From NCBI GenBank assembly GCA_030725715.1, contig JANRFG010000016.1:1-64000 (forward strand): a stretch of 64,000 nucleotides of DNA. Direction: 5' to 3'. Under the pieces are notes generated by a model. That model worked only from the letters and a program-made list of their open reading frames with translations. It had not been told where the DNA came from and searched no databases. Origin of the DNA: Opitutales bacterium (GTDB lineage: Bacteria; Verrucomicrobiota; Verrucomicrobiia; Opitutales; UBA953). Numbering within the stretch: the stretch's first letter is position 1; each line of letters begins with the position of its first letter. This document shows positions 28,191 to 38,092 of this stretch, piece after piece. A program made the position numbers and the translations under genes.

Positions 28191-30458
28191 ATGCGCTCCC
28201 CCCTTGTCGCTCTCTTCCTTTCGGTGGGTCTCCTCTTCGGCCAGGCCAAGAAACCCGCGAAGAAGGCCACCGTCGCCGCTCCGGTCGCGGAAGCCTCCGG
28301 CCAGTGGATTCTCGGCACAGTCGGCGTCGGCAAGCAGAAGGATGGCTCGATTGATTCGACCGGCCTCAAGGGCCTGGCGATCCGCCTAGGTGACGACGGC
28401 AAGAAGGGCATCGCTTACGACCTCGACCTGTGTCGTCCGATCGGCGCGTGGTCGGGCAAGTTCACCACCGAGATGAATCTGATGTCCCGCGGGGACTACC
28501 CGACGGCCATCGGTGAGACGATCTTCGTGACCGGAGATTTCGCAGGCCTCATGCCCGGAGCCGACGCGGCCACGCTCTCGCCGCGGAAAGGCTTCGGTCC
28601 GCTCCCGGCCGACCAGGCCCGCTTCCAGGGATTCCATAATGCCGGTCGCTCGGTGGTCGTCCGCTGGGACGTCGGCGGTACGGCCGTCGACGAGACCGCC
28701 GAGGTCGTCACGGCCAACGAAGTCCAGTTCGTCGTGCGCACCCTCGAGGTCGCCCCTTCGGCCAGGGGCATCACGGTCATGCTCGGTAAATCAGCCGACG
28801 CCGCGCGTATCGTCACGCTGGGCGCCTCCAAGGTCGAGACGATCGATGGCCATGCCGTGGCCCGCATCGATGGATCCAAAGATATCACGACCGTCCGCAT
28901 CGCTTATCTGCCGCTGGGCGTGCCTCTCCCGCAGGCTTTTGACACCGACCTGCCGTCCAGACTGCTCAAGGCCACGAAGACCCTGTGGCCGGAGGTCGTC
29001 GAGACGACCGGTAAACCCTCGGACAAGACCGGCGAGCCTTACGTCGTGGATGACGTGAAGCTGCCGGTGACCAATCCTTGGAAGGCGCCGATGTTCACCT
29101 CGGCCTTCGACTTCCTGCCGGATGGTCGCGCCGTGATCGCCACTTTCCACGGCGACGTCTTCGTCGCCTCCGGCATCGACGACAAGCTCGCCAAGGTCAC
29201 CTGGCGTCGTTTCGCCGCGGGACTTTACCACCCGCTCGGACTCAAGGTCGTGAACGGCGAGGTGCTCGTCACCTGCCGCGACGGCATCTGGAAGTTGCGC
29301 GACACCGACGGCGACGGCGAGGCGGACAGCTACGACGTCTTCAATTTCGAGCTGCAGACCACGAAGAACTTCCACGAGTACGTCTTCGACCTGCAGGCTG
29401 ACGCCGCGGGAAACCTCTACTTCATCAAGGCCGGGCCCGTCCGTAAGGGCGGCCGCGGGTTCGACGAGATCTGCGACCACCACGGCGCGCTCTTCAAAGT
29501 CTCGCCCGACGGCAAGAAGTTCGAGGTCTTCGCGACCGGCTTCCGTGCCCCTAACGGCATCGGGATGAGCCCGACGGGCCAGATCACCACCGGCGACAAC
29601 GAAGGAACTTGGACGCCCATGTGCCGCCTCAACTGGGTGAAGCAGGGTGGGTTTTATGGCGTGGTCGATCTCGCCCACCGCCCGACGGCGCCGACCGATT
29701 ACGACCGTCCGCTTTGCTGGTTCCCCAAGGAAATCGACAACTCCAGCGGTGGCCAGGTCTGGGTGACCTCCGATAAGTTCGGTCCATGGAAGGACCGTCT
29801 CCTGCATCTCAGCTACGGCACCTGCTCGCTTTACGGCGTCCTCCCGCAGGAAGTGAGCTTCAACGGCCAGCCCCAGATGCAGGGCGGCGTGACCCGCTTC
29901 AACGTCGACTTCGGCAGCGGCGTCATGCGTGCCCGCTTCAACCCTAAGGACGGACAGCTCTACGTGACCGGTCTGCGTGGCTGGCAGACCACCGCGACCC
30001 AGAACGGCTGCTTCCAGCGCGTCCGCTATACCGGAGCCGCCGCCCGCATGCCGATCGCGCTGGCCGCGACCAAGCAGGGCGTCCGCGTCGACTTCACCTG
30101 CGAACTTGACGCTCAGGCCGCGGCCGACGTCGCCAATTGGAACGTCGAAGCCTGGAACTACATCTGGTCTTCTGCCTACGGCTCGCCGGAGATCTCCACC
30201 ACGGAGACCAAGGTCGCTGCGACCGAGCTCGGGAACGATGGCCGTCTTCAATTCAGCAAGGCCCAGATGGCGGAGCGTAAGCACGACCCTCTCGTCGTGA
30301 AGTCCGCGACCTTGTCCGCCGACCTTAAGTCCGTCTTCCTCGCGATTTCTGACCTTCGTCCGGCCATGCAGATGCAGCTCAAGTATGAGCTCAAGTCCGC
30401 CGACGGCGCCGAACTGCGAGGGCAGGTGATCAATACCATCCACGCCTTGGCGGAGTAA
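28191..30458 (+). CDS. Secreted beta-propeller protein (DUF6797-like N-terminus)
   Basis: A 755-residue secreted protein: signal (1-18), Lys/Ala linker, an N-terminal beta-rich domain resembling DUF6797 (about 35-275, assignment tentative), and a sugar dehydrogenase-type beta-propeller (about 290-640, FATGFRAPNGIGMSPTGQI, DTDGDGEADSYDVF calcium-like loops). No CxxCH motif is present, unlike the three other giant propeller proteins here, so it would need a separate electron acceptor. The ATG at 28191 gives a clean signal; ten extra codons reach only a TTG. The rhodanese gene follows after seven bases and is likely co-transcribed. Confidence 0.85.
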   Translation: MRSPLVALFLSVGLLFGQAKKPAKKATVAAPVAEASGQWILGTVGVGKQKDGSIDSTGLKGLAIRLGDDGKKGIAYDLDLCRPIGAWSGKFTTEMNLMSRGDYPTAIGETIFVTGDFAGLMPGADAATLSPRKGFGPLPADQARFQGFHNAGRSVVVRWDVGGTAVDETAEVVTANEVQFVVRTLEVAPSARGITVMLGKSADAARIVTLGASKVETIDGHAVARIDGSKDITTVRIAYLPLGVPLPQAFDTDLPSRLLKATKTLWPEVVETTGKPSDKTGEPYVVDDVKLPVTNPWKAPMFTSAFDFLPDGRAVIATFHGDVFVASGIDDKLAKVTWRRFAAGLYHPLGLKVVNGEVLVTCRDGIWKLRDTDGDGEADSYDVFNFELQTTKNFHEYVFDLQADAAGNLYFIKAGPVRKGGRGFDEICDHHGALFKVSPDGKKFEVFATGFRAPNGIGMSPTGQITTGDNEGTWTPMCRLNWVKQGGFYGVVDLAHRPTAPTDYDRPLCWFPKEIDNSSGGQVWVTSDKFGPWKDRLLHLSYGTCSLYGVLPQEVSFNGQPQMQGGVTRFNVDFGSGVMRARFNPKDGQLYVTGLRGWQTTATQNGCFQRVRYTGAAARMPIALAATKQGVRVDFTCELDAQAAADVANWNVEAWNYIWSSAYGSPEISTTETKVAATELGNDGRLQFSKAQMAERKHDPLVVKSATLSADLKSVFLAISDLRPAMQMQLKYELKSADGAELRGQVINTIHALAE

Positions 30459-30465
30459 GTATCCG

Positions 30466-30900
30466 ATGAGTTTCCCAAAGATGACGGCTTCGACGATCCT
30501 CCTCGTGGCCGGCGTCTTGCTCGGCGTTTTCCTCCTCTGGCGCGGTTATGTCGGCGGCGGCGACGCCGTCCTCGCTGCTACTAATACCAACGTGCGCAAC
30601 CTGTCGGCCACCGAGGCCCGGGTCTGGCTTCGTGAGCATCCCTCGGCCCAGTTGCTCGATGTCCGTTCCGCCGGCGAGCATGCCGATGGCGCGATTGCCG
30701 GTTCCATCAATATCTCGATCGGCGACGCCGAGTTTGAGGCCAAGGTGCGTGACCGGTTCGATCCGGCCCGTCCCGTATTCGTCTACTGTGCCAGCGGCAT
30801 GCGCAGCCGAAGGGCGCTTCCTAGGTTGAAGGCCATCGGTTTCGGCGAGATCGGGCACCTCGACGGCGGCTATCACTCCTGGGGTGAGGCCAATCGTTGA
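30466..30900 (+). CDS. Membrane-anchored rhodanese-like protein
   Basis: A 144-residue protein with one N-terminal transmembrane helix (about 8-25) and a rhodanese domain (about 45-144). The active-site loop is YCASGMRS with catalytic C108; LLDVRSAGEHADGAIAGSINI is the conserved CH2A/B segment. It would transfer sulfur or handle a sulfane/persulfide on the outer face of the cytoplasmic membrane, if the helix is oriented N-in. It sits seven bases after the propeller gene. A functional link with that protein is unknown. Confidence 0.88.
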   Translation: MSFPKMTASTILLVAGVLLGVFLLWRGYVGGGDAVLAATNTNVRNLSATEARVWLREHPSAQLLDVRSAGEHADGAIAGSINISIGDAEFEAKVRDRFDPARPVFVYCASGMRSRRALPRLKAIGFGEIGHLDGGYHSWGEANR

Positions 30901-30936
30901 GAAACAGTCGGGTTAATCTCGAAGACCCGGCGTGGC

Positions 30937-32088
30937 CTAAGACCGGAAGCGCATGATCCGGCGGTATTCCGCGGGAGTCATGTTCTCGGAGCGGCGGAAG
31001 GCGGCGAAGAAGGAGTTCAGGTTCGGGTAGCCGCAACGGTGGGCGATCGCCTCGATCTTCTCGGAAGATCCTGCGAGCAGCCGTTTGGCTGAGTCGATGC
31101 GGACGGTGCGCAGTCGGTCGCCCGGCGTGCAGCCGACGTGTTTCACGAAGGCCTGGCGGAGTCCGCGTTCGGACATATGGGCGATGGCGGCCAGTTCCTT
31201 GACCCCGAGCGGGCCGGCGAAGTGGTCGGTGATGTGATGGAGGGCTCGCACGACGCCTTCATGGCCCGTGGCCAGGATGTCGCTGCTCATGCGCGTGATC
31301 ACGCCGGCGGGCGGGATGCGGATCGGTTCGGGCGGAGGCGTCTCGCCGCGCATCAGGCGGTCAAGAAGTTCGGCACCGCGGTAGCCTTGCTCTTCGAGGT
31401 TGGTATCGACGCCCGATACGTATTTCTTGATCGCGCCGACCGAGAGCAGGTAGTCGTCTATGCCCACGATCGCCACCTGCGTGGGTACATGCAGGCCGGC
31501 CTCTTCGCAGAGCTCACGGACCTCGACGGCGAGGGTGCCGTTGGCGGCGAAGACCGCCAAGGGCTTCGGCGCGGCCTTAAGGCGGGTCAGCAGCCAGGCT
31601 CGGCGGCGCTGCCACTCGTCCCGGGCGTCGGCCTTCTTGCCGGTGTTGTTCCAGCGCAGGTGTTCGCACGGGAGGCCGCGTCGGCGAAGGGCCTCCATGA
31701 AGGCCTGACCGCGTTCCACCTGCGACCAGTTCTCGGTGTCGCTGAAGAAGCAGAAGTTTCCCATCCCACGTTCGATGAAGTGTTCCGCCGCGATCTCACC
31801 GGTCTTGGCGTGGTCTTGGACGACGTGGGCGAACGGGGTGCCACGGCGACGTAGGGAGAAGTCGACCGTCGGCTTGTCGGCCTTCAGTACGAAGTCCGCT
31901 AGGTCGTCCCCGGCGCCGAGCCAGGCGAGGACACCGTCGCCGTTCCAACCCCAAGGGATTACCTTCTCGTGGATGATGCTGTGGGAAGCCAGATGCCAGC
32001 GGTGCTCGGAAGCGTAAGTGGCGATGCCTTGGAGCAGGCGATGATCATACCAGCCAAGGGCGAGAAGCACGTTCCGGGGTCGTTTCAT
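30937..32088 (-). CDS. XylR-type regulator (LacI-like sensor plus AraC DNA-binding domain)
   Basis: A 383-residue transcription factor. The N-terminal two-thirds (about 5-275) is a periplasmic-binding-like sugar sensor (VLLALGWYDHRLLQGIATYA, VAIVGIDD) and the C-terminal 100 residues are an AraC/XylS domain with two helix-turn-helix units (GVKELAAIAHMSERGLRQAF, IAHRCGYPNLNSFFAAFRR). This arrangement matches the E. coli XylR group, which activates pentose genes. No xylose genes are adjacent, so the effector and targets are unclear; nearby hydrolase and dehydrogenase operons are candidates. It is not co-directional with any catabolic gene next to it. Confidence 0.9.
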   Translation of the reverse strand: MKRPRNVLLALGWYDHRLLQGIATYASEHRWHLASHSIIHEKVIPWGWNGDGVLAWLGAGDDLADFVLKADKPTVDFSLRRRGTPFAHVVQDHAKTGEIAAEHFIERGMGNFCFFSDTENWSQVERGQAFMEALRRRGLPCEHLRWNNTGKKADARDEWQRRRAWLLTRLKAAPKPLAVFAANGTLAVEVRELCEEAGLHVPTQVAIVGIDDYLLSVGAIKKYVSGVDTNLEEQGYRGAELLDRLMRGETPPPEPIRIPPAGVITRMSSDILATGHEGVVRALHHITDHFAGPLGVKELAAIAHMSERGLRQAFVKHVGCTPGDRLRTVRIDSAKRLLAGSSEKIEAIAHRCGYPNLNSFFAAFRRSENMTPAEYRRIMRFRS

Positions 32089-32295
32089 GGCTTGGAGCAG
32101 CTGATCGAAGCGGTGGGTTTATAAATCGGCACAAGCGGGCGTCGGTTCGGTCGATGTGCGTATACGGATACTTTAGGCGGAATCCCCATTGTTTAATGGG
32201 CTATGACGAAATCATGAGCCACCGCCAGCGGCGTGCAATCGCCGATAACTGCAGGAACTATCCGAATATCGGCATACCAGCCGAATCCCTCCCTC
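32089..32295. other. Intergenic region between regulator and ABC-F gene
   Basis: These 207 bases contain no supported gene. They are less GC-rich than their surroundings. TTTATAAA at about 32118-32125 lies upstream of the regulator on its strand, a CGTATACG palindrome is at 32159-32166, and GCCGATA/TATCGGC arms are at 32241-32247 and 32267-32273. The promoter of the regulator, and perhaps its own operator, should be here. Confidence 0.4.
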
Positions 32296-34107
32296 TTAGC
32301 CGTCCTTGCGGGCGTCGAGGTCCATCCAGCGAGCGAGAGCCTCGGCGTGCTCGGCTTCCGCGGCATGGAGGCGCTTCTGGAGAGCGGCCGCCTTGGCGCC
32401 GCCGTCCTTGTAGATCTCCGGGTCGCCGAGCTGGACGCTGATCTGGGCTTGTTCGGCTTCGAGCTGTTCGATCTTACCGGGCAGCGTTTCCAGTTCCTTG
32501 CGTTCCTTATTGTTGAGCTTCGCACCGGCCTGGGCCGGGGCGGAAGATTTCGCGGCGGCGGGTTTGGCGGCCGTGCCGATCGCCGCCGTGCGCTTGGCCA
32601 CGGCGATACGGGCCAGTTCGTTGCGCCAGTCGGTATAGCCGCCGGCGTGTTCGGTCACGATACCATCGCCTTCGAAGACCAGTGTGCTGGTCACGACGTT
32701 GTCGAGGAAGGCGCGGTCGTGGGAGACCATGATCAGCGTGCCCGCGTAATCCACCAGGATGTCTTCGAGGACGTCGAGCGTCTCGGCGTCGAGGTCGTTG
32801 GTCGGTTCGTCGAGCACGAGCACGTTGGCCGGCTTGGTGAAGAGGCGGGCGAGCAGGAGTCGGTTGCGTTCTCCGCCGGAGAGCACCTTGGCCTTAGAGC
32901 GGGCGCGGGAGGGGTCGAAAAGGAAGTCTTGCAGGTAACTGATCACGTGGCGCGAGCGGCCCTGGACCGTGACCGTATCGCTGTCGCCGGCGAGGTTCTC
33001 GGCGACCGTCTTATTGTCGTCGATCTGGTCGCGCATCTGGTCGAAGTAGATGACTTCCATCTTCGTGCCGAACTTCAGGTCACCGGAAGTCGGCGCCAGC
33101 TGGCCGAGGAGCATCTTGACCAAGGTCGTCTTGCCGGCGCCGTTCGGGCCGATCAGGCCGACCTTGTCGCCGCGGTTGAGGACGAAACTGAAGTCCCGGA
33201 TCAGGGGGGTGCCCGAGGGGTAGGCGAAGGCGATGTTCTCGGCTTCGACGACGCGGACGCCGGAGCGCTCGGCTTCGCTGATCTCCATCTTGGCGGAACC
33301 GGCGACGGAGCGCAAAGCACCGCGTTGGGCGCGCATCTTAATAAGCGCCTCCATGCGGGCGTTGGATTTCGTGCGGCGGGCGCCGGGGCTGCGGCGGGAC
33401 CAGGCTTCTTCCTGACCGAGCTTCTTATCGAAGGCGGCGCGCTGGCGTTCCTCGGCGACGAAGAGCTCTTCTTTGCGGACGAGGTAGGTGTCGTAGTCGC
33501 AGGACCAACTGGCCAGTTTGCCGCGGTCGAGTTCGATGATGCGGTTGGCCATGCGCCGTAGGAAGGCGCGGTCGTGCGTGACGAAGAGCAGGGGGATCTT
33601 CTGTTCGAGCAGGAACTCTTCCATCCAGAGGATCGAATCGAGGTCCATATGGTTGGTCGGCTCGTCCAGGAGGAGCAGGCCGGGCTTGGCGGCGAGGGCT
33701 TTGGCGAGGAGGCAGCGGCGCTTCAGGCCGCCGGAGAGGGCGTCGAAGGCGCGGTCTTCGGGCAGACCGAGGCGGGCGATCAGGTCATCGACGCGCAGGT
33801 CCTTCTCCCAGTCTTCGGACGCGTCGTCGTCGCGGAGTCCGGAGGTGACGATGTCCCGGACGTTGCCCGGGAGGCTTTCGGGGATCTCTTGGGTCAGTCG
33901 GGCGATGCAGACGCCTTCGGGGATGGTCACCGTGCCCGTGTCGGGGGCGGATTCGCCCGCGGCGATGCGCATGAGGGTGGTCTTACCGGCGCCGTTACGG
34001 CCGAGCAGACAGACGCGTTCGCCTTCCTCGATCTGGAGGTTGAGGTGGTCCAGGACGGGAGGGCCGCCGAAACTGACATAGACGTCGAGAAGACTGAGAA
34101 GGGCCAT
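32296..34107 (-). CDS. ABC-F family ATPase (Uup-like)
   Basis: A 603-residue soluble protein with two ATP-binding cassettes and no membrane segments. Cassette 1 has GRNGAGKTTLM and LSGGLKRRCLLAKAL; cassette 2 has GPNGAGKTTLVKMLLG and LSGGERNRLLLARLF. Walker B is LLLDEPTNHMD and LVLDEPTNDLD. The linker between is basic, and the C-terminal about 90 residues form a coiled coil (NKERKELETLPGKIEQLEAE), matching Uup. ABC-F proteins act on ribosomes or DNA; Uup is linked to DNA stability and ribosome assembly. The ATG at 34107 is well supported by homology; upstream codons are shadow. It sits divergent from the hydrolase gene at 34279. Confidence 0.93.
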   Translation of the reverse strand: MALLSLLDVYVSFGGPPVLDHLNLQIEEGERVCLLGRNGAGKTTLMRIAAGESAPDTGTVTIPEGVCIARLTQEIPESLPGNVRDIVTSGLRDDDASEDWEKDLRVDDLIARLGLPEDRAFDALSGGLKRRCLLAKALAAKPGLLLLDEPTNHMDLDSILWMEEFLLEQKIPLLFVTHDRAFLRRMANRIIELDRGKLASWSCDYDTYLVRKEELFVAEERQRAAFDKKLGQEEAWSRRSPGARRTKSNARMEALIKMRAQRGALRSVAGSAKMEISEAERSGVRVVEAENIAFAYPSGTPLIRDFSFVLNRGDKVGLIGPNGAGKTTLVKMLLGQLAPTSGDLKFGTKMEVIYFDQMRDQIDDNKTVAENLAGDSDTVTVQGRSRHVISYLQDFLFDPSRARSKAKVLSGGERNRLLLARLFTKPANVLVLDEPTNDLDAETLDVLEDILVDYAGTLIMVSHDRAFLDNVVTSTLVFEGDGIVTEHAGGYTDWRNELARIAVAKRTAAIGTAAKPAAAKSSAPAQAGAKLNNKERKELETLPGKIEQLEAEQAQISVQLGDPEIYKDGGAKAAALQKRLHAAEAEHAEALARWMDLDARKDG

Positions 34108-34278
34108 TGCCCGGAGATGTGGGGAAGGGGAAGGGCGGAGGCGAGGAAAATGGCCGTCCGACCCCATGGCAGTCGTTATCTCGCTAGAAGGAACACTTGT
34201 CCGTCAGGTGGGTCGTAGTCTAGACCTAGGGCGCCCCAAGACGGCCTGCCTTCAGGTCGGTCATTCCCCTTACTCCGC

Positions 34279-36300
34279 ATGCGCTCCCTCCTGCTTCTTT
34301 CCCTTTTCGCCGCGACGGCCTTGGCCGACGGTCCGAAGGATAATATTCCCGCCGCCGTCCGGCCGATTCCGCCGACCGACAAGGCCGTGGCTCTGCCCGA
34401 GGCCGACCAGGTCTCGCTGGCCAAGGAGCTCGCCGAGCTGCGTGCGGCCATCGACGCCGCCGCCAAGGCTCAGGCGAAGAACCCGCGCCTCGAGGAGTTC
34501 CTGGCGGACATCGAGATCTTCCACAAGGCCGTCGACTGGGCCGGAAGGTACAACGAGTACTTCAAGAAGGACGAATTCAAGTCCGCCCACGACCTGATCG
34601 TCGAGGGCAAGGCCCGCGCCGCCTCGTTCCTCAAGGGAGAGACCCCGTGGACCCGTCAGACCGGCCTGGTCGTACGCGGCTACAAGTCGAAGATCGACGG
34701 GTCGGTCCAGCCTTACGGCATGGTCATCCCTGACAATTACGCCGGCTCGCTGATGCGCCTTGATTTCTGGTGCCACGGGCGTGGTGAGACCTTGAGCGAA
34801 CTCGCGTTCCTCAGCGACCGCCGCAAGAACGTCGGCCAACTTCCGGCCAACAATCGCTTGGTCCTCCATCTTTACGGCCGTTACTGCTGCGCCAACAAGA
34901 TGGCCGGCGAAGTCGACCTCTGGGAGGCCTATGCCCATGCCCGTAAGAGCTACAATATCGACGACGACCGCCTCTTCATCCGTGGATTCTCCATGGGCGG
35001 CGCGGCCGTCTGGCAGTTCGGCGCCCACTACACGGATCGCTGGTGCGGTATCAATCCCGGTGCCGGCTTCTCCGAGACCCCTGAGTTCCTGAACGTCTTC
35101 CAGAATGAGGACGTCTCTAAGATCCCGTCCTGGCAGAAGACCCTGTGGTCCTGGTATAACGCCACCGACACCGCCATCAACTTCCGCAACGCCCCGACGG
35201 TCGCCTACAGCGGCGAGATCGACAAGCAGAAGCAGGCTGCCGACGTCATGGCCCGCGAGATGGGCAAGGTCGGCCTGGGGCTCACGCACATCATCGGACC
35301 GCAGACCGCCCATAAGATCCATCCGGACTCCATGGTCGAGATCGAGCGCCGCCTCGCCGCCATCGCCGCGAGCGGTCGCGTACGCACGCCGAAGGAAGTC
35401 TCCTTCGCCACCTACTTCCTGCGCTATGACCGCATGCACTGGGTGCAGGTCGACCGCATGGTCGAACATTGGAAGCAGGCCCGCGTCGACGCCAAGCTGG
35501 TCGACGAACGTGCCATCGAGGTCAAGACGACCAACGTCGCCGGCCTGACGCTCGACTTCGCCCCGGGCGATGCCGTCCAGTCGCAGTTCGCCCCGACCGC
35601 CGTGACCATCGACGGCCACAAGGTCCTGACCTCGGTCAAGACCGCTTCGGACCGTTCATGGAAGGCCACCTTCGCCCGTGATTCGAAGAACGGCGAGTGG
35701 ACGCAGGTCGCCGCGCATGCCGACAAGGGTGCGCATAAGCGTCACGGCCTTTCCGGCCCGATCGACGACGCGTTCATGGACTCCTTCTTGTACGTCGCCC
35801 CGACCGGCCAGCCGTTCAACGCCAAGGTCGGCGGTTGGGCCAAGTCCGAGATGGAGCGCGGCGCCCGCGAATGGCGTCGTCAGTTCCGCGGCGATGCGCC
35901 GACGAAGACCGACGCGCAGGTCAAGGACGAGGACATCGCCAAGAGCAACCTCATCCTCTGGGGTGATCCTTCCTCGAACGCCGTCCTCGCCAAGATCGTC
36001 GCCAAGCTCCCGATCCAGTGGACCGCCGACAAACTCGTCGTCGATGGCAAGACCTACTCGTCCGCCGACCATGCGCCGATCCTCGTTTACCCGAACCCGT
36101 TGAACCCGCAGAAGTATGTCGTGATCAACAGCAGCTTCACCTACCGCGAATACGACTACCTCAACAACGCCCGTCAGGTCGCCAAGTTGCCCGACTGGGC
36201 CGTCGTCGACCTTAAGGTCGCCCCTGATGCTGTCGCCCCGGGCGCCATCCCCGCCGCCGGCTTCTTCGACGAAGCCTGGCAGTTCCGCGCTTCCAAGTAA
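34279..36300 (+). CDS. Secreted alpha/beta hydrolase, prolyl-oligopeptidase-like
   Basis: A 673-residue protein with a Sec signal (1-16). The alpha/beta core spans about 140-360: oxyanion region HGRGE (166-170), nucleophile elbow GFSMGG with S238, and a histidine likely in the AHKIHPDS segment near 350. The C-terminal 300 residues have beta-rich parts and no recognised domain; the extended form is found in PVC/Planctomycetes. An esterase or peptidase role is inferred; polysaccharide deacylation fits the neighbours. The GMC oxidoreductase starts 16 bases after its stop, so the two are likely in one operon. Confidence 0.82.
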   Translation: MRSLLLLSLFAATALADGPKDNIPAAVRPIPPTDKAVALPEADQVSLAKELAELRAAIDAAAKAQAKNPRLEEFLADIEIFHKAVDWAGRYNEYFKKDEFKSAHDLIVEGKARAASFLKGETPWTRQTGLVVRGYKSKIDGSVQPYGMVIPDNYAGSLMRLDFWCHGRGETLSELAFLSDRRKNVGQLPANNRLVLHLYGRYCCANKMAGEVDLWEAYAHARKSYNIDDDRLFIRGFSMGGAAVWQFGAHYTDRWCGINPGAGFSETPEFLNVFQNEDVSKIPSWQKTLWSWYNATDTAINFRNAPTVAYSGEIDKQKQAADVMAREMGKVGLGLTHIIGPQTAHKIHPDSMVEIERRLAAIAASGRVRTPKEVSFATYFLRYDRMHWVQVDRMVEHWKQARVDAKLVDERAIEVKTTNVAGLTLDFAPGDAVQSQFAPTAVTIDGHKVLTSVKTASDRSWKATFARDSKNGEWTQVAAHADKGAHKRHGLSGPIDDAFMDSFLYVAPTGQPFNAKVGGWAKSEMERGAREWRRQFRGDAPTKTDAQVKDEDIAKSNLILWGDPSSNAVLAKIVAKLPIQWTADKLVVDGKTYSSADHAPILVYPNPLNPQKYVVINSSFTYREYDYLNNARQVAKLPDWAVVDLKVAPDAVAPGAIPAAGFFDEAWQFRASK

Positions 36301-36316
36301 TCACCTCTTTCTCACC

Positions 36317-38092
36317 ATGGCTATCATCACCGAAAAAGACCTGCAGCCCAACTATGACGTGATCGTCGTCGGTTCCGGCGCGGGCGGCGGTCAGTCCGCC
36401 TACACGCTCACCATGAACGGCGTGAAGGTCCTCATGCTCGAGGCCGGTCGCAATTACGACCCGGTCACCGAGACCCCGATGTTCCAGTCCAAGGCCGACG
36501 CGCCCCTGCTCGGCATGGGCACGCGCGAGAAGCCTTTCGGCTTCCACGACGCGACGGTCGATGGTGGTTGGGAAGTCCCCGGCGAGCCTTATACCCAGGC
36601 TTCGACCGACCCCAAGCAGCGTTTCGACTGGTGGCGCGCCCGCATGCTCGGCGGACGTACCAACCACTGGGGACGTATCTCGCTCCGCAACGGACCTTAC
36701 GACTTCAAGCCCTATTCCCGGGATGGCCTCGGTTTTGACTGGCCGCTCAGCTACGAAGACGTCGCCCCTTATTACGATAAGGTCGAGATGCTCGTCGGCG
36801 TCTACGGTTCGAACGAAGGCCTCGAGAATACGCCTGACTCGCCGAACGGCACACTGCTCCCGCCGCCCAAGGCGCGAGCCGGTGAACTCTACGTCAAGAA
36901 GCACGTCGCCAAGTTCGGCATCCCCGTGATCCCGATCCATCGCGCGATCCTCTCCACCCGACAGGACCACGTGAACTTCCCGGCCCGCCTGCACCCGAAT
37001 AATCCTAAGGCGCAGAAGATCATCGCCAAGGCCATGCAGGAGCGCGCGGCGTGTTTCTGGGCGACCGACTGCGGTCGCGGCTGCTCGATCAAGGCCAACT
37101 ACCAGTCGACCACCGTGCACCTTCCGCCGGCGCTCGCGACCGGCAACCTCGATATCCTTTGCAACGCCCATGCCCGCGAGGTCACCGTCGGAGCCGACGG
37201 CAAGGCCAACGGCGTCATCTACATCGACAAGGTCACCGGCCAGGAGCGCGCCGTGAAGGGTCGGGCGGTCATCCTCGCCGCCAGCTCGGGCGAGACCGCC
37301 CGCATCTTGCTCAACTCGAAGTCCAACCGCTTCCCGAACGGACTCGCCAACGGCTCCGGCCTCGTCGGCAAATATATCATGGACACCGTAGGCGCGGGCC
37401 TCGGTGGCAGCGTGCCGGCCTTCGAGAATCTTCCCGTGCATAATGAAGAAGGCGCGGGGACCCACGTCTATATCCCTTGGTGGCTGTATAAGGATGCCAG
37501 CAAGCTCGGCTTTGCCCGCGGCTACCACATCGAGTTCGGCACCGGACGACGGATGCCCGGCTTGGGCACCGGCGGGGCCAGCCCTGGCTACGGCAAGAGC
37601 TACAAGGAAGAGGTCCGTCAGAAGTATGGCGCCGGCATCGGCTTCGCCGGCCGCGGCGAGATGATTCCGAACGAAGACTCCTTCTGCGAACTCGATCCGA
37701 CCGTGAAGGACAAGTGGGGCATCCCCGTCCTGCGCTTCCATTGGAAGTGGTCCGAGCACGAGACCAAGCAAGCCGCGCACATGGAGGCCACCTTCGCGAT
37801 GATGATCGAAGCCATCGGCGGCAAGACCCGGACGCCGCAAGCTGACGGATCCAAGGCCATCGATACAGGCGGCCGCATCATCCATGAGGTCGGGGGCGCC
37901 ATTATGGGCGCGAACGCCAAGAAGTCGGTCGCCAACCAGTGGAATCAGTGCTGGGAGGTCCCGAACCTGCTCCTCAACGACGGCTCCGCGTTCTGCAGCA
38001 ACGCCGACAAGAACCCCACGCTCACCATCATGGCGCTCGCGTGGCGCGCCACCGACCATCTCATCGAAGAGATGCGTAAAGGTAATCTCTAA
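36317..38092 (+). CDS. GMC oxidoreductase, large subunit of a sugar dehydrogenase
   Basis: A 591-residue FAD flavoprotein of the GMC family. The dinucleotide motif GSGAGGG begins at residue 19 (VIVVGSGAGGGQSAY). GGRTNHWGR and the C-terminal EVGGAIMG and NPTLTIMALAWRA blocks carry the FAD contacts and catalytic residues. It has no signal peptide: export would depend on the Tat signal of the next subunit, as in fructose, gluconate and glucoside 3-dehydrogenases. The start ATG at 36317 matches the family N-terminus; the frame extends upstream without homology. Substrate likely a sugar or glycoside. Stop and next ATG overlap by one base (TAATG). Confidence 0.9.
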   Translation: MAIITEKDLQPNYDVIVVGSGAGGGQSAYTLTMNGVKVLMLEAGRNYDPVTETPMFQSKADAPLLGMGTREKPFGFHDATVDGGWEVPGEPYTQASTDPKQRFDWWRARMLGGRTNHWGRISLRNGPYDFKPYSRDGLGFDWPLSYEDVAPYYDKVEMLVGVYGSNEGLENTPDSPNGTLLPPPKARAGELYVKKHVAKFGIPVIPIHRAILSTRQDHVNFPARLHPNNPKAQKIIAKAMQERAACFWATDCGRGCSIKANYQSTTVHLPPALATGNLDILCNAHAREVTVGADGKANGVIYIDKVTGQERAVKGRAVILAASSGETARILLNSKSNRFPNGLANGSGLVGKYIMDTVGAGLGGSVPAFENLPVHNEEGAGTHVYIPWWLYKDASKLGFARGYHIEFGTGRRMPGLGTGGASPGYGKSYKEEVRQKYGAGIGFAGRGEMIPNEDSFCELDPTVKDKWGIPVLRFHWKWSEHETKQAAHMEATFAMMIEAIGGKTRTPQADGSKAIDTGGRIIHEVGGAIMGANAKKSVANQWNQCWEVPNLLLNDGSAFCSNADKNPTLTIMALAWRATDHLIEEMRKGNL

